DNA from: CAVSRC01 sp963743015
GTDB lineage: Bacteria; Pseudomonadota; Alphaproteobacteria; Rhizobiales; Kaistiaceae
Length of the DNA stretch: 64,000 nt
Direction: 5' to 3'
NCBI GenBank assembly: GCA_963743015.1
Contig: CAVUOD010000010.1
Location: 1-64,000 of the forward strand
Shown here: piece after piece, positions 8,784 to 18,989 of the stretch
Layout of the letters: the number at the start of each line of letters is the position of its first letter
Numbering within the stretch: position 1 is the first letter of the stretch
The notes under the pieces: generated by a model
Told to the model about the DNA's origin: nothing
What the model saw: only the letters and a program-made list of their open reading frames with translations
The model's database searches: none
Translations under genes and position numbers: made by a program

Positions 8784-10073
8784 ATGACCATGGGGATATC
8801 CCGGAGAAGTCTGCTCTATGGTACCGCCGCGGCCGGCGCGGCGGCCAGCCTATCGCGCTTCGGCGTCGGTCCGGCCTGGGCCGACACCACCAAGATCGAT
8901 GTTTTCGCGCCGTTGCCCCCGGACCCCGCACCGCCGGGCGCCGCCAAGTTCGCGGAAGCGGCCTTCGCGAAATGGCAGGCGGATAATAATGCCTCCGTCA
9001 ACTACGAACTCCTTGCCTGGCCGCAATTGCACGACCGCATGGCGACCGCTTTTGCCTCCGGCTCGGCGCCATGGGACGTCGTCTATATGTGCGGCTGGGT
9101 CCCCGAACTGCTTTCCAACATCATTCCCTATGCCGACGACCTGCCGAAGGAACTGGTCGACGATTTGCCGAAATCCAGCTTCGCGACGGTAACTGTCGAT
9201 GGCAAGCGCTACGGCACGGTGTTCACGCTGTCGCTGCTGACCCTGTTTTACAACAAGGCGATGCTCGAGAAAGCCGGCTTCAAGGCGCCGCCCAAGGATT
9301 GGGACGAACTGAAGGCCGCAGCCAAGGAACTGACCCATGACGGTCAGTACGGGTTCGTGCTCAACTACGGCGATCCGGCCGGCATCGGTGGCACGGCGAG
9401 CTACTGGATGACCTATCTGCAGCAGGCCGGCGGCACGATGTACGGCGAAGACGGCCTGCCGGTCTTCAACAACGAGGCTGGCGTCGCTGCGCTGCAGCTG
9501 ATGGTCGATCTCATGCCCTATACCGATCCCGGCTCGATCTCCTATGCCGGCATCAACGACGCAACCAACGTTCTTCTCGCGGGCCGCGCCGCGATGATGA
9601 TGAACTGGCCGTTCATGTGGAATGCTGGCAACGACCCGAAGCAGTCGAAGGTCGTCGGCCAGCTCGACAGCGCGGTACTGCCGGCCGGTCCCGCCGGCAG
9701 TGCCTCGCTTGACGGTACCGACGCCTGGACGGTGACCAAGTACAGCAAGAACCCGGACAAGGCGCGCCAGCTGATCGAATTCTACCTCGACGCGGAGGTG
9801 CAGAAGCGCCAGGTGCTCGATACCGGCTGGTTGCCGATCCGTCTCTCGGTGCTGGCCGATCCGGAGGTGCAGGCGAAGGCGCCCAACGCCGCGGTCGTGC
9901 TGGAGCAGGCGAAGCTCCCTTACGACAGCTTCGTCACTGCCGACTACAACGAGGTCACCGTTGCCGTCGGAACCGAAGTCCAGAAGGCGCTGCAGGGCCA
10001 GAAAACCGCGGCACAAGCGGTTGCCGACGCCTCGGACCAGGTGACTGCGATCGTCAAGCGGCGTAAGGCCTGA
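8784..10073 (+). CDS. CUT1 sugar ABC transporter substrate-binding protein
   Basis: Periplasmic solute-binding protein (429 residues) that delivers a carbohydrate to the permeases encoded downstream. The N-terminus, ISRRSLLYGTAAAGAAASLS followed by AWA, is a twin-arginine-like signal (SRRSLL). The body has the type 1/extracellular family 1 layout, for example SGSAPWDVVYMCGWVPELL and LTLFYNKAMLEKAGFKAPPK. The ATG at 8784 is preferred over one upstream because GGGAG lies 9 bp ahead and the signal begins at once. It is first in an operon with two permeases, an ATPase and an aminotransferase. Confidence 0.9.
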   Translation: MTMGISRRSLLYGTAAAGAAASLSRFGVGPAWADTTKIDVFAPLPPDPAPPGAAKFAEAAFAKWQADNNASVNYELLAWPQLHDRMATAFASGSAPWDVVYMCGWVPELLSNIIPYADDLPKELVDDLPKSSFATVTVDGKRYGTVFTLSLLTLFYNKAMLEKAGFKAPPKDWDELKAAAKELTHDGQYGFVLNYGDPAGIGGTASYWMTYLQQAGGTMYGEDGLPVFNNEAGVAALQLMVDLMPYTDPGSISYAGINDATNVLLAGRAAMMMNWPFMWNAGNDPKQSKVVGQLDSAVLPAGPAGSASLDGTDAWTVTKYSKNPDKARQLIEFYLDAEVQKRQVLDTGWLPIRLSVLADPEVQAKAPNAAVVLEQAKLPYDSFVTADYNEVTVAVGTEVQKALQGQKTAAQAVADASDQVTAIVKRRKA

Positions 10074-10090
10074 ACCTCACGTCGCGTTCG

Positions 10091-10999
10091 ATGCAGTCAA
10101 CTACCACCTTTGAGCAGCGCCGGCGACGAGTCGGCCTGCTCTTTATTCTGCCGGCCTTGATCGTGCTGGCGGCGGTGCTTGGCTATCCAATCCTCAATTC
10201 GATCGCGCTTGCTCTGCAACGCGTGCAACTGACCGGCGGCGAGATCCACCACAGCTGGGTGGGTCTCGCCAATTTCCAGCGTCTGTTCGGCGATGACACG
10301 TTCCGCCATGCGGTGCTGGTTACTGCCTATTTCTCCGTGGTGGAGGTGGTGGTCGTCGTCGGAGTGAGCCTCGGCTTCGCCGTGCTTCTCAACCATCCGA
10401 TGGGGCGGTTCGGCTTCTACCGCATTCTGCTGATCGTGCCTTGGGCGATCGCGCCGGTCGCGAATGCCGTCCTGTGGAAATGGATCCTGCATGCCAATTA
10501 CGGCGTGCTCAACGGCGTCCTGAAGTCGCTCGGCCTCATCAGCTACTACCATGTCTGGCTGGGCACGCCGTTCTCGGCGCTCAACTTCCTGCTTCTGGTC
10601 GACATCTGGAAGTCGATTCCCTTCGTCACGCTCCTGATGCTGGCCGGTTTGCAGCGCGTGCCCAACATCCTCTATCGCGCCGCTTATATGGATGGCGCCG
10701 GGCGCTGGCAGAGTTTTCGTCATGTCACGCTGCCCACTATCCGCGGTGTGATCGCGATTGCGGTGGTGCTGCAGACCATCTGGTCGCTGCGCGTGTTTGA
10801 TATCGTCTTCGTGCTGACCCGGGGCGGACCGGCCGACGCGACTGCGCTGCTCAACTTCCTCGCTTATCGCGTCACCTTCAATTTCCTCGATCTCGGCTAC
10901 GGCTCGGCGATCGCCAATGTGATCTTCGCGGTCACCGTCCTGTTGGCGATGCTCTATGTCTGGCTGCTGTGGCCGCGCCGGGTGACGGTGCCGCGATGA
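10091..10999 (+). CDS. CUT1 sugar ABC transporter permease (MalF-like)
   Basis: Inner-membrane permease, 302 residues, with about six transmembrane helices. The cytoplasmic EAA loop is visible as YRAAYMDGAGRWQSFRHVTL followed by P (near residues 195-215), which docks on the ATPase. The start is 17 bp after the binding-protein gene, and the end overlaps the next permease by 4 bp (ATGA), so the two subunits are translationally coupled. Confidence 0.9.
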   Translation: MQSTTTFEQRRRRVGLLFILPALIVLAAVLGYPILNSIALALQRVQLTGGEIHHSWVGLANFQRLFGDDTFRHAVLVTAYFSVVEVVVVVGVSLGFAVLLNHPMGRFGFYRILLIVPWAIAPVANAVLWKWILHANYGVLNGVLKSLGLISYYHVWLGTPFSALNFLLLVDIWKSIPFVTLLMLAGLQRVPNILYRAAYMDGAGRWQSFRHVTLPTIRGVIAIAVVLQTIWSLRVFDIVFVLTRGGPADATALLNFLAYRVTFNFLDLGYGSAIANVIFAVTVLLAMLYVWLLWPRRVTVPR

Positions 11000-11844
11000 G
11001 CTTCGCCCGACGCCAGCATGGCGGACCGGTCGTCCGCGGTTTCATCGCCGCCGGCCTGACGGTCTTTGTGGCCTGGTCGGCGGCGCCGGTGATCTGGCTG
11101 GTCCTGTCGAGCCTGCTCCAGCAACAGGCGCTGATTGCGCAGCCGCCGGACGTCTCGCCGGCCAGCTTCACGCTCGACAACTTCGTCCACGTCTTCTCGG
11201 CCGCCGCCGCACTCGGCCGCGGTATCCTCAATTCGTCGATCGTTGCCCTGTTCTCGACGGCGGTCGCCCTGGCGCTCGGCGCGCCTGCGGCCTATGCGCT
11301 GGCCCGCCTGCCGGTGCCGCGCGCCGACGGCATAGCGTTCCTGGTGCTGGCGACCCAGATGCTGCCCGGCATCGCCATCGCCATCCCGCTGTTCATCGCC
11401 ATCAGCCGGATGGGCCTGATCGACAACGTGTTCTCGCTGGGCTTCGTCTATCTGTCCTTCAACCTGCCGATCGTCATCTGGATCCTGCGCGGCTTCTTCA
11501 TGGGGATTCCGGTCGGTATCGAACGCGCGGCGGCGGTCGACGGCGCCGGGGTCATCGCCACGTTCTGGCACATCGTGCTGCCGATCTCGATCCCGCCGCT
11601 CACCGCGGCGGCGGTGTTCGCCTTCGTCGAGGCCTGGAACGAGTTCTTCTTCGCGCTGATCCTCACCCGGCAGCAGGCACAGACCGTGCCGCTGGTGATC
11701 GCCCAGTTCGCCGGCCAGTACCAGACCGTGTTCGGGCAGATGATGGCGGCCGCGGTGATCAGCGTTGCCCCGGTGATCGTGCTGGCGATCGTGTTCCGCA
11801 ACCAGGTGGTCCGCGGCTTCGCCGACGGCATGACGAAAGGATGA
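10996..11844 (+). CDS. CUT1 sugar ABC transporter permease (MalG-like)
   Basis: Second permease subunit, 282 residues, with six predicted membrane helices and the EAA loop ERAAAVDGAGVIATFWHIVL followed by P. The ATG at 10996 overlaps the stop of the first permease. An in-frame upstream start at 10969 would overlap more and is less likely. The C-terminus (NQVVRGFADGMTKG) is typical of MalG-type subunits. Confidence 0.9.
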   Translation: MSFARRQHGGPVVRGFIAAGLTVFVAWSAAPVIWLVLSSLLQQQALIAQPPDVSPASFTLDNFVHVFSAAAALGRGILNSSIVALFSTAVALALGAPAAYALARLPVPRADGIAFLVLATQMLPGIAIAIPLFIAISRMGLIDNVFSLGFVYLSFNLPIVIWILRGFFMGIPVGIERAAAVDGAGVIATFWHIVLPISIPPLTAAAVFAFVEAWNEFFFALILTRQQAQTVPLVIAQFAGQYQTVFGQMMAAAVISVAPVIVLAIVFRNQVVRGFADGMTKG

Positions 11845-11851
11845 ATGGCGC

Positions 11852-12931
11852 GTGACGGCCGTTGAACTACGCAATGTCTCGAAGTCGTTCGGCCGCCACC
11901 CGGTGTGTCGCGACGTCAATCTCGCAGTGGGGGAGGGCGAGTTCGTAACCCTGCTCGGCTCCTCCGGCTGCGGCAAGACCACGACCTTGAACATGATCGC
12001 CGGTCTCGAGGACGCCAGCTCCGGCGACATTCTGATGAACGACCAGCGCGTCAACGATCTCTCGCCGGTGCAGCGCGACGTCGCCATGGTGTTCCAGAAC
12101 TACGCGCTCTATCCGCACATGACGGTGGCGCAGAACATCGGCTTTACCCTGAAGATGCGGAAGCTGCGCCCGGACGAGATCCGCACGCGGGTCGAGCGGG
12201 TGGCGCAATCCCTCGAACTCTCGGCCTTGCTCGAGCGCCTGCCGATGCAGCTCTCGGGCGGCCAGCAGCAGCGGGTTGCGATCGGCCGTGCCCTGGTGCG
12301 CGAGCCGCGCGTCTTCCTGTTCGACGAGCCGTTCTCAAACCTCGATGCCGGCTTGCGCGTGCGCATGCGGGTCGAAGTCAAGGAGCTGCATCAGCGCCTC
12401 GGCGTCACCTCGATCTTCGTCACGCACGATCAGGAGGAGGCGATGTCGATCTCCGATCGCATCGCCGTCATGAACGAGGGCGTGGTCGAACAGGTCGGCA
12501 CGCCGGAAGAAATCTACAGCCGGCCGGCCACGCGTTATGTCGCGAGTTTCATCGGCAGCCCGCGGGTCGAACTCTGCCCCGGCACCCTGCACCAGGCGGC
12601 CGATGGTGTCGTATGTCGGATGGGCTCGGTCACGGTGTCCGTGCCCCCTCAGATGACCGCCGACGGTCGAGAGGTCGAAATCGGCGTGCGTCCCGAGCAT
12701 GTCCGGCTCGGTGACCGTGGCTTTCCCACCAAGGTCCGGCTGGTGCAGCCGGTCGGACCTGCGACCCATGTGACGCTGGACTGGGAAGGCGGCGCGCTGA
12801 CGGCGAGCCTGCCCGGCTTCATGCGACTCGAGCCAGGCAGCACCGTGAACGCCGAATTCGATCCCGCTCACCTTCTTGTTTTTGACCGGAAGACCGGAAA
12901 GCGGCTTGGGCCGCAAGAGGAAACGTCATGA
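11852..12931 (+). CDS. ABC transporter ATP-binding protein (UgpC/MsmK type)
   Basis: The 359-residue ATPase energises sugar import. Visible motifs are Walker A GSSGCGKTT (near residues 36-44), Q-loop VFQNYALYPHM, signature LSGGQQQR, Walker B VFLFDEPFSNLD and H-loop VTHDQEEAM, followed by a C-terminal OB-type regulatory domain (TOBE). The GTG start follows the permease stop by 7 bp. The stop overlaps the aminotransferase ATG, tying that enzyme to the transporter. Confidence 0.92.
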   Translation: MTAVELRNVSKSFGRHPVCRDVNLAVGEGEFVTLLGSSGCGKTTTLNMIAGLEDASSGDILMNDQRVNDLSPVQRDVAMVFQNYALYPHMTVAQNIGFTLKMRKLRPDEIRTRVERVAQSLELSALLERLPMQLSGGQQQRVAIGRALVREPRVFLFDEPFSNLDAGLRVRMRVEVKELHQRLGVTSIFVTHDQEEAMSISDRIAVMNEGVVEQVGTPEEIYSRPATRYVASFIGSPRVELCPGTLHQAADGVVCRMGSVTVSVPPQMTADGREVEIGVRPEHVRLGDRGFPTKVRLVQPVGPATHVTLDWEGGALTASLPGFMRLEPGSTVNAEFDPAHLLVFDRKTGKRLGPQEETS

Positions 12932-14310
12932 ACCAGCACAGCCCGTCGAACTCCGCCGCTCGCCGCGACATCGAGTTCCATCTGCATTCCCAGACCAACC
13001 CGACCCAGTTCGAAGAACGCGGTCCCCTGATCGTCGAGCGCGGCGAGGGTATCCGCATCTTCGACAGCGCCGGCAAGGAATATATCGAAGCGATGGGCGG
13101 CCTCTGGTGCGCTTCGCTCGGCTTCAACAACAAGCGCCTCGCTGACGCCGCCGCCAGGCAATACGCCCAGCTCGGCTTCTATCACACCTTCTTCTTCCGC
13201 ACCCATGAGCCGGCCGTGGACCTGGCCGAGAAGCTGATAGCGCTTACCGGGATGAAGGGGGGCAAGGCCTATTTCGCCACCTCCGGCTCGGAAGCCAACG
13301 AGACCATGGTCAAGCTCGCCTGGGTCTATCACGCGGTCCACGGCAAGCCGACCAAGCGCAAGGTCATCGCCCGCGAGCGCGCCTTCCACGGCTCGACCAT
13401 CGCGGCCGCCTCCATGTGCGGCCTCGAATTCATGCATCGCGAGTTCGGTCTGCCGCTGCCGGGCTTCCTGCACACGCTCGCGCCCTATCCCTATCGCGGC
13501 ATGCTCGAAGGCGAGGATGAGGCCGCCTATGTCGAGCGGCTGGCCGACGAACTGGAGAAGCTGATCCTGCGCGAGGGACCGGATACGATCGCCGCCTTCA
13601 TCGCCGAGCCGATCTTCGCCGGGGGCGGCATCATCCCGCCGCCGAAGGGCTATTTCCCGCGCATCCAGGAGGTGCTCAAGAAGTACGACATCCTCTGCCT
13701 CGACGACGAGATCGTCTGCGGCTTCGGCCGCACCGGCAACTGGTTCGGGCGCGAGACGGTCGACATGAAGCCCGACATGATGTCGTTGGCCAAGGGTCTG
13801 TCCTCGGCCTATTTCCCGATCTCGGCGGTGGTGATGGCGCCGAAGATCTACGACGCGCTGGTCCAGTTCAACAAGGAGGGCGGCGCCTTCGGTCACGGCT
13901 TCACCAATTCCGGCCATCCCGTCGGCATCGCCGTCACACTCGAGGCGATCAAGATCTACGAGGAAATGGACGTCGTCGCGCATGTCCGCAAGATGGGCGC
14001 GCGACTGCGCGGGCATTTCGAGGAGATGGCCGCGAAGTCGCCGATCGTGGGCGAGGTGCGTGGCGCCGGGTTGATGCTCGGCATCGAGATCGTCGCCGAC
14101 AAGGAGACCCGCCGGCCGTTCCCGCCGGCACGCCAGGCCGGCCTGACCTTCGATCACATCGCCTATGACAACGGCCTGATCGGACGCTGCATGGGCGATA
14201 CGCTCGGCTTTGCGCCGCCGCTGATCGTCACTGAGGACGACGTGGACGAGATCGCGCGACGTTGTGCGGTCAGCCTGGCGACGCTGGAGCGCGAACTCGC
14301 CAAGTCGTGA
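12928..14310 (+). CDS. Class III (omega-type) PLP-dependent aminotransferase
   Basis: Fold-type I aminotransferase, 460 residues. The PLP-binding lysine is K289 in SLAKGLSSAYFPI; upstream are the TSGSEANE phosphate-binding motif, the AFHGST motif and the CLDDEIVCGFGRTG motif with the pyridine-binding Asp. Members transfer omega-amino groups of polyamines, beta-alanine or amino sugars to pyruvate or 2-oxoglutarate; the substrate cannot be read from sequence. It overlaps the ABC ATPase by 4 bp, so its substrate is probably what the transporter imports or a product of it. Confidence 0.85.
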   Translation: MNQHSPSNSAARRDIEFHLHSQTNPTQFEERGPLIVERGEGIRIFDSAGKEYIEAMGGLWCASLGFNNKRLADAAARQYAQLGFYHTFFFRTHEPAVDLAEKLIALTGMKGGKAYFATSGSEANETMVKLAWVYHAVHGKPTKRKVIARERAFHGSTIAAASMCGLEFMHREFGLPLPGFLHTLAPYPYRGMLEGEDEAAYVERLADELEKLILREGPDTIAAFIAEPIFAGGGIIPPPKGYFPRIQEVLKKYDILCLDDEIVCGFGRTGNWFGRETVDMKPDMMSLAKGLSSAYFPISAVVMAPKIYDALVQFNKEGGAFGHGFTNSGHPVGIAVTLEAIKIYEEMDVVAHVRKMGARLRGHFEEMAAKSPIVGEVRGAGLMLGIEIVADKETRRPFPPARQAGLTFDHIAYDNGLIGRCMGDTLGFAPPLIVTEDDVDEIARRCAVSLATLERELAKS

Positions 14311-14451
14311 GGATGGGCGCGGGCCGGCAAGCGGATTGAAGAAGCGGATCGCGCCTTCGGCGAGATTCCATGGGCGTTCATGAGGGTCGACCGGCGGCCA
14401 GGCTTTCGCGAGCCGGGGTCGCTGGTCGCCCCTCACTTCGGGCGCAGGCTC

Positions 14452-14473
14452 GGCCCGTGGCAATACACGGGCC
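14452..14473. terminator. Inverted repeat between convergent aminotransferase and pckA
   Basis: GGCCCGTG (14452-14459) and CACGGGCC (14466-14473) form an 8-bp stem with a 6-nt loop between two convergent genes. No T-run follows on either strand, so its role as a terminator is uncertain. Confidence 0.4.
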
Positions 14474-14514
14474 GTCACCCTTCGCTTTCGAATGCCCGGC
14501 GCAGACCGGCCGGA

Positions 14515-16131
<1,617 letters not shown>

Positions 16132-16427
16132 GATGCTGCCCCTCTGTTCATGGCCTCACCAGCGAGATGCAACAGAGCGGCCCTGACTGCGCTGTGATTT
16201 TCATCAAGCGGAGCACAAATGCCGTCTTAGGTGAAATTGAATTTCTCTTGTGAAAACAAAGCGTTGATTTGTCCTTCCCGGCGACCTGCGACAATTAATC
16301 GCTGCCTGGGCATAGGGGCTAGGGCGGGATGTGCTGCCGCCCGGGGGGCGTCCGATCGCGGCGGCTGCCTTGCCGGGACGCATCGCGGCCGGCCGCCCAC
16401 GGCGCGGGGGAGGGGTGCCGCCGCTCT
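16132..16427. other. Non-coding stretch between pckA and the cupin gene
   Basis: This is the upstream region of pckA and the downstream region of the cupin gene, both on the minus strand. The part near pckA is AT-richer (GTGAAAACAAAGCG, GACAATTAATCG), consistent with a promoter. No gene or strong hairpin was found. Confidence 0.4.
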
Positions 16428-16832
16428 CTACCCCCTGCGCATATCCTTCCAGGGGACCTTGTCCGAGACGTTGTCCAGCTCGTAGCCGATGGGTCCGTCG
16501 CAGGGGCCGAACACGGCGATGAGTTTGGCGTCCGTGGTGCCGATGTTGAAAAAGGCGTGCACCGTATTGACCGGGATGAAGGCGCTGTCGCCGGGACCGA
16601 GAACGCGTTTCTCGTGCCTGATCCAGAACTCGATCGTACCGTCGATCACGTAACTCACCTGTTCCTGCTTCGCATGTTTGTGGAAGCTGTGGCCCTGGGT
16701 TGGAGTCAGCGTGATCTCGATGACGGTGAGTTGCTCGGCGCCGGTCTTGGGCGGGTTCGATACCCAGCAGAGCTTGCCCCAGTGGAGTTTTTCGGGTCGC
16801 GTCTCCTTGGCCATGACGAATTTGCCGACCAT
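16428..16832 (-). CDS. Cupin-domain protein
   Basis: A 134-residue single-domain cupin. Motif 1 appears as GHSFHKHAKQEQVSYVIDG (metal-binding His and Glu) and motif 2 as GPGDSAFIPVNTVHAFFNIG. The ATG at 16832 follows GGAGGAAAGG. The same frame is open further upstream, but that part is a relic of another gene (see 17040-17189). Such cupins often follow UPF0261 (Tm-1-like) and PEP-hydrolase-like genes. The substrate is unknown; a sugar or small-molecule isomerase or binding role is possible. Confidence 0.8.
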   Translation of the reverse strand: MVGKFVMAKETRPEKLHWGKLCWVSNPPKTGAEQLTVIEITLTPTQGHSFHKHAKQEQVSYVIDGTIEFWIRHEKRVLGPGDSAFIPVNTVHAFFNIGTTDAKLIAVFGPCDGPIGYELDNVSDKVPWKDMRRG

Positions 16833-17039
16833 GTCCTTTCCTCCTGCTTCTTCTTGTTGGCCCGACATACATATGCCGCCGCCGGTGACGGCGCGGCCGT
16901 TTCGGAAACCTTTGGATCTGCGTGGGGGGTCGATGAATGCCGTTTTCGTGGGCGGCTCGACGGGAGAGGCCGGGGAGCCCGTGTCAGTTGCGGCGATGCT
17001 GCAGAATGACGGCAGTGTCGTCCGCCATGGCGGTCGGTC

Positions 17040-17189
17040 GAGCGCTGCGCCATCGACCGCGCAGCGCTGCGCGTGTGTCCCGACGTCTACGGTGACTGGA
17101 ATGCCGCCCGCTGCGGCGACTTCATGCGCGGTAAAACCGAGGTCTTCGCTCTTCGTGTCGGCGGTGCCGACCATATAAACGCGCTTCCT
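17040..17189 (-). pseudogene. N-terminal relic of a UPF0261 (Tm-1-like) gene
   Basis: The minus frame reads KRVYMVGTADTKSEDLGFTA, then HEVAAAGGIPVTVDVGTHA. This is the conserved N-terminus of UPF0261/Tm-1-like ATP-binding proteins (VYVLGTADTKGEEL...GVPVVVVDVGT). About 45 recognisable residues remain of a normal 400. The frame then runs without family similarity into the cupin leader. An internal deletion that removed most of this gene, and perhaps the PEP-hydrolase-like gene usually next to it, is the simplest reading. Confidence 0.65.
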
Positions 17190-17402
17190 GCCGCGCCGTG
17201 AGGCACTTTTTCCCCCACGTCATAACCCTAGTGCCTTTTGGGATTCGATGGAACCAGCGCGGCCGCGCTATTTCGCAACAGAATTAAACCGGCGGCCGAC
17301 ACGAGCCGCTGGCCACGGCCCGGCGAGCAGGCGCAGCGACCGGGGGCTGCGGTCGGTTTGAACGTGAGGTCCGGCGACCGGTCGCGCGCCCGCGGCCTTT
17401 GC

Positions 17403-18875
17403 CTATTTCGCGGACGCGCAATAGGCGTCGATGGCGGCTTCTATGCCGTCTGCCCAGATCATGGTGAGCCACTTCCGGAATGCCTCGGCGAAGCGCGGCT
17501 GTTCGGCAAGTTCACCATAGTTCTGGCGCATGCCGAGCCAGGCCTTGGGATCGTCCTTGGCGGCCTTGGCGAGGGCGACGAGATCATCCCAGAACGGGTC
17601 GTTGGGCGCGATCGTGGAGCCGTTCTCGCGGGTCCCGGCGCACATCCGTGCCCAGGCGGCCTCGACCAGAGCAAGCCCTTCCACCGGCGTGCCGGCGGCC
17701 AGCCCGTCGCGCACCGAGGGCAGGACAAAGCCGGTGTGGCGGCTGGAGCCGTCAAAGGCAACGCGCTTCACCGTGTCGACGATCGCAGGATTGGAGAAGC
17801 GGCGCTCGATCAGCTCGACATATTTCTCGGGCGTCATGCCCGGAACCGGGTTGACGTGGGGGACGATCTCTTCCGCCTCGGCCTTGTGGAACAGGGCATT
17901 GATCTTGGGATGCGCCATGGTCGCCGAGATGGTCTCGATGCCGAGAATCTCAGCCGAATTGACGATCACCTGATGACCCGCATTGAGAATGCGGATCTTC
18001 ATCTTCTCGTAGTCCTTGACGTGATCGGAGAATGTCGCACCGACCTTGTCCCAATCAGGACGGCCGGCGCAGAAGTTGTCCTCGATCACCCATTGGCGGA
18101 AGTTCTCGTGGGTCACCGGGACCGCATCCTCGATACCGAACGATGCGGCGAGCGCGATTTCCTTGGCGCCGGTGGCAGGCACGATGCAGTCGACCATCGA
18201 ATTGGGGAAGCTGCAGTTCTTGTCGATCCAGTCGGCCAGGACCGGATCGGAGAGGCGCGCCAGCGATGTAACGGTCTGGTGCAGAATATGACCGTTGCCC
18301 TGGAGGTTGTCGCATGACTGGCAGGAGAGAGGACCGACGCCGCGATCGCGCCTGAGCTTCAGCGCCGCGACGATGGCACCGAAGGCGGTCAGCGGCTGGT
18401 CGGGATGTTCCGCGTCGTGCCGGATATCCGGATGCGTTGCATCGAACCGGTTGCTGACCGGGTCGACATAGTAGCCGCCCTCGGTCACGGTCAGCGCGAC
18501 GATGCGGATGTCGGGTTCGGCCATCCGGGCGATGAGCGGGCCATTGCCCTCTTCGACCGGCACGTAGTCGATCATCGAGCCGACGACTTCGGCCGACTTG
18601 CCGGACGGATCGAGCTCGATCAACGTCGTCAGATAATCCTGCGCGCTCAGCTTCTCGCGCATCTGGACGTCATAGGGGCGTACGCCCGCACCGACGATCG
18701 CCCAGTCATGGTTCAGTCCCTGCTCGAAAAGCCGGTGCAGATACCAGGATTGATGGGCGCGATGGAAGTTGCCGAGCCCGATATGGACGATTCCTGCAGT
18801 CAGCCGTGACCGATCGTAGCTCGGGCGTTTGATGTCCTTAGGAAGGTCTTTCAGTGTCGCGTTGGAAAGTTTCAT
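17403..18875 (-). CDS. mtlK: Mannitol 2-dehydrogenase
   Basis: NAD-dependent oxidation of D-mannitol (and D-arabinitol or sorbitol in some members) to the ketose. The 490-residue protein belongs to the polyol-specific long-chain dehydrogenase family: IVHIGLGNFHRAHQSWYLHR at residues 29-48 holds the dinucleotide-binding site, and K.RILNAGHQVI with GH..VPHVNPVPG marks the catalytic region with the conserved Lys and His. GAAAGAAG precedes the ATG. It is the last gene of the smo operon, following a relic of smoS. Fructuronate reductase is a related alternative, but the context favours mannitol. Confidence 0.88.
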   Translation of the reverse strand: MKLSNATLKDLPKDIKRPSYDRSRLTAGIVHIGLGNFHRAHQSWYLHRLFEQGLNHDWAIVGAGVRPYDVQMREKLSAQDYLTTLIELDPSGKSAEVVGSMIDYVPVEEGNGPLIARMAEPDIRIVALTVTEGGYYVDPVSNRFDATHPDIRHDAEHPDQPLTAFGAIVAALKLRRDRGVGPLSCQSCDNLQGNGHILHQTVTSLARLSDPVLADWIDKNCSFPNSMVDCIVPATGAKEIALAASFGIEDAVPVTHENFRQWVIEDNFCAGRPDWDKVGATFSDHVKDYEKMKIRILNAGHQVIVNSAEILGIETISATMAHPKINALFHKAEAEEIVPHVNPVPGMTPEKYVELIERRFSNPAIVDTVKRVAFDGSSRHTGFVLPSVRDGLAAGTPVEGLALVEAAWARMCAGTRENGSTIAPNDPFWDDLVALAKAAKDDPKAWLGMRQNYGELAEQPRFAEAFRKWLTMIWADGIEAAIDAYCASAK

Positions 18876-18881
18876 CTTCTT

Positions 18882-18989
18882 TCACCAGCCAGGTCGCCGT
18901 CCGGCTGCGCGCGCCAAGCAGGCGGCATGGCGCACGGCGATTGCCGGGCCGATGCCTTGTGCGCCGCGCGTGGCAATATCCAGTCTCAT
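18882..18989 (-). pseudogene. smoS: Relic of sorbitol dehydrogenase smoS
   Basis: A 35-codon frame starts with ATG at 18989 in an ATGA overlap with the smoK stop and reads MRLDIATRGAQGIGPAIA before losing resemblance and stopping at TGA (18884-18882). SmoS short-chain dehydrogenases start MRLDGKTALITG.A.GIG.A. In rhizobial and Rhodobacter smo operons smoS sits exactly here, between smoK and mtlK. The start codon and the glycine-rich NAD-binding turn survive while about 220 codons are gone. A trace of the usual C-terminus (DGGNW.. in the family) may be present in another frame near 18890-18900. Confidence 0.7.
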
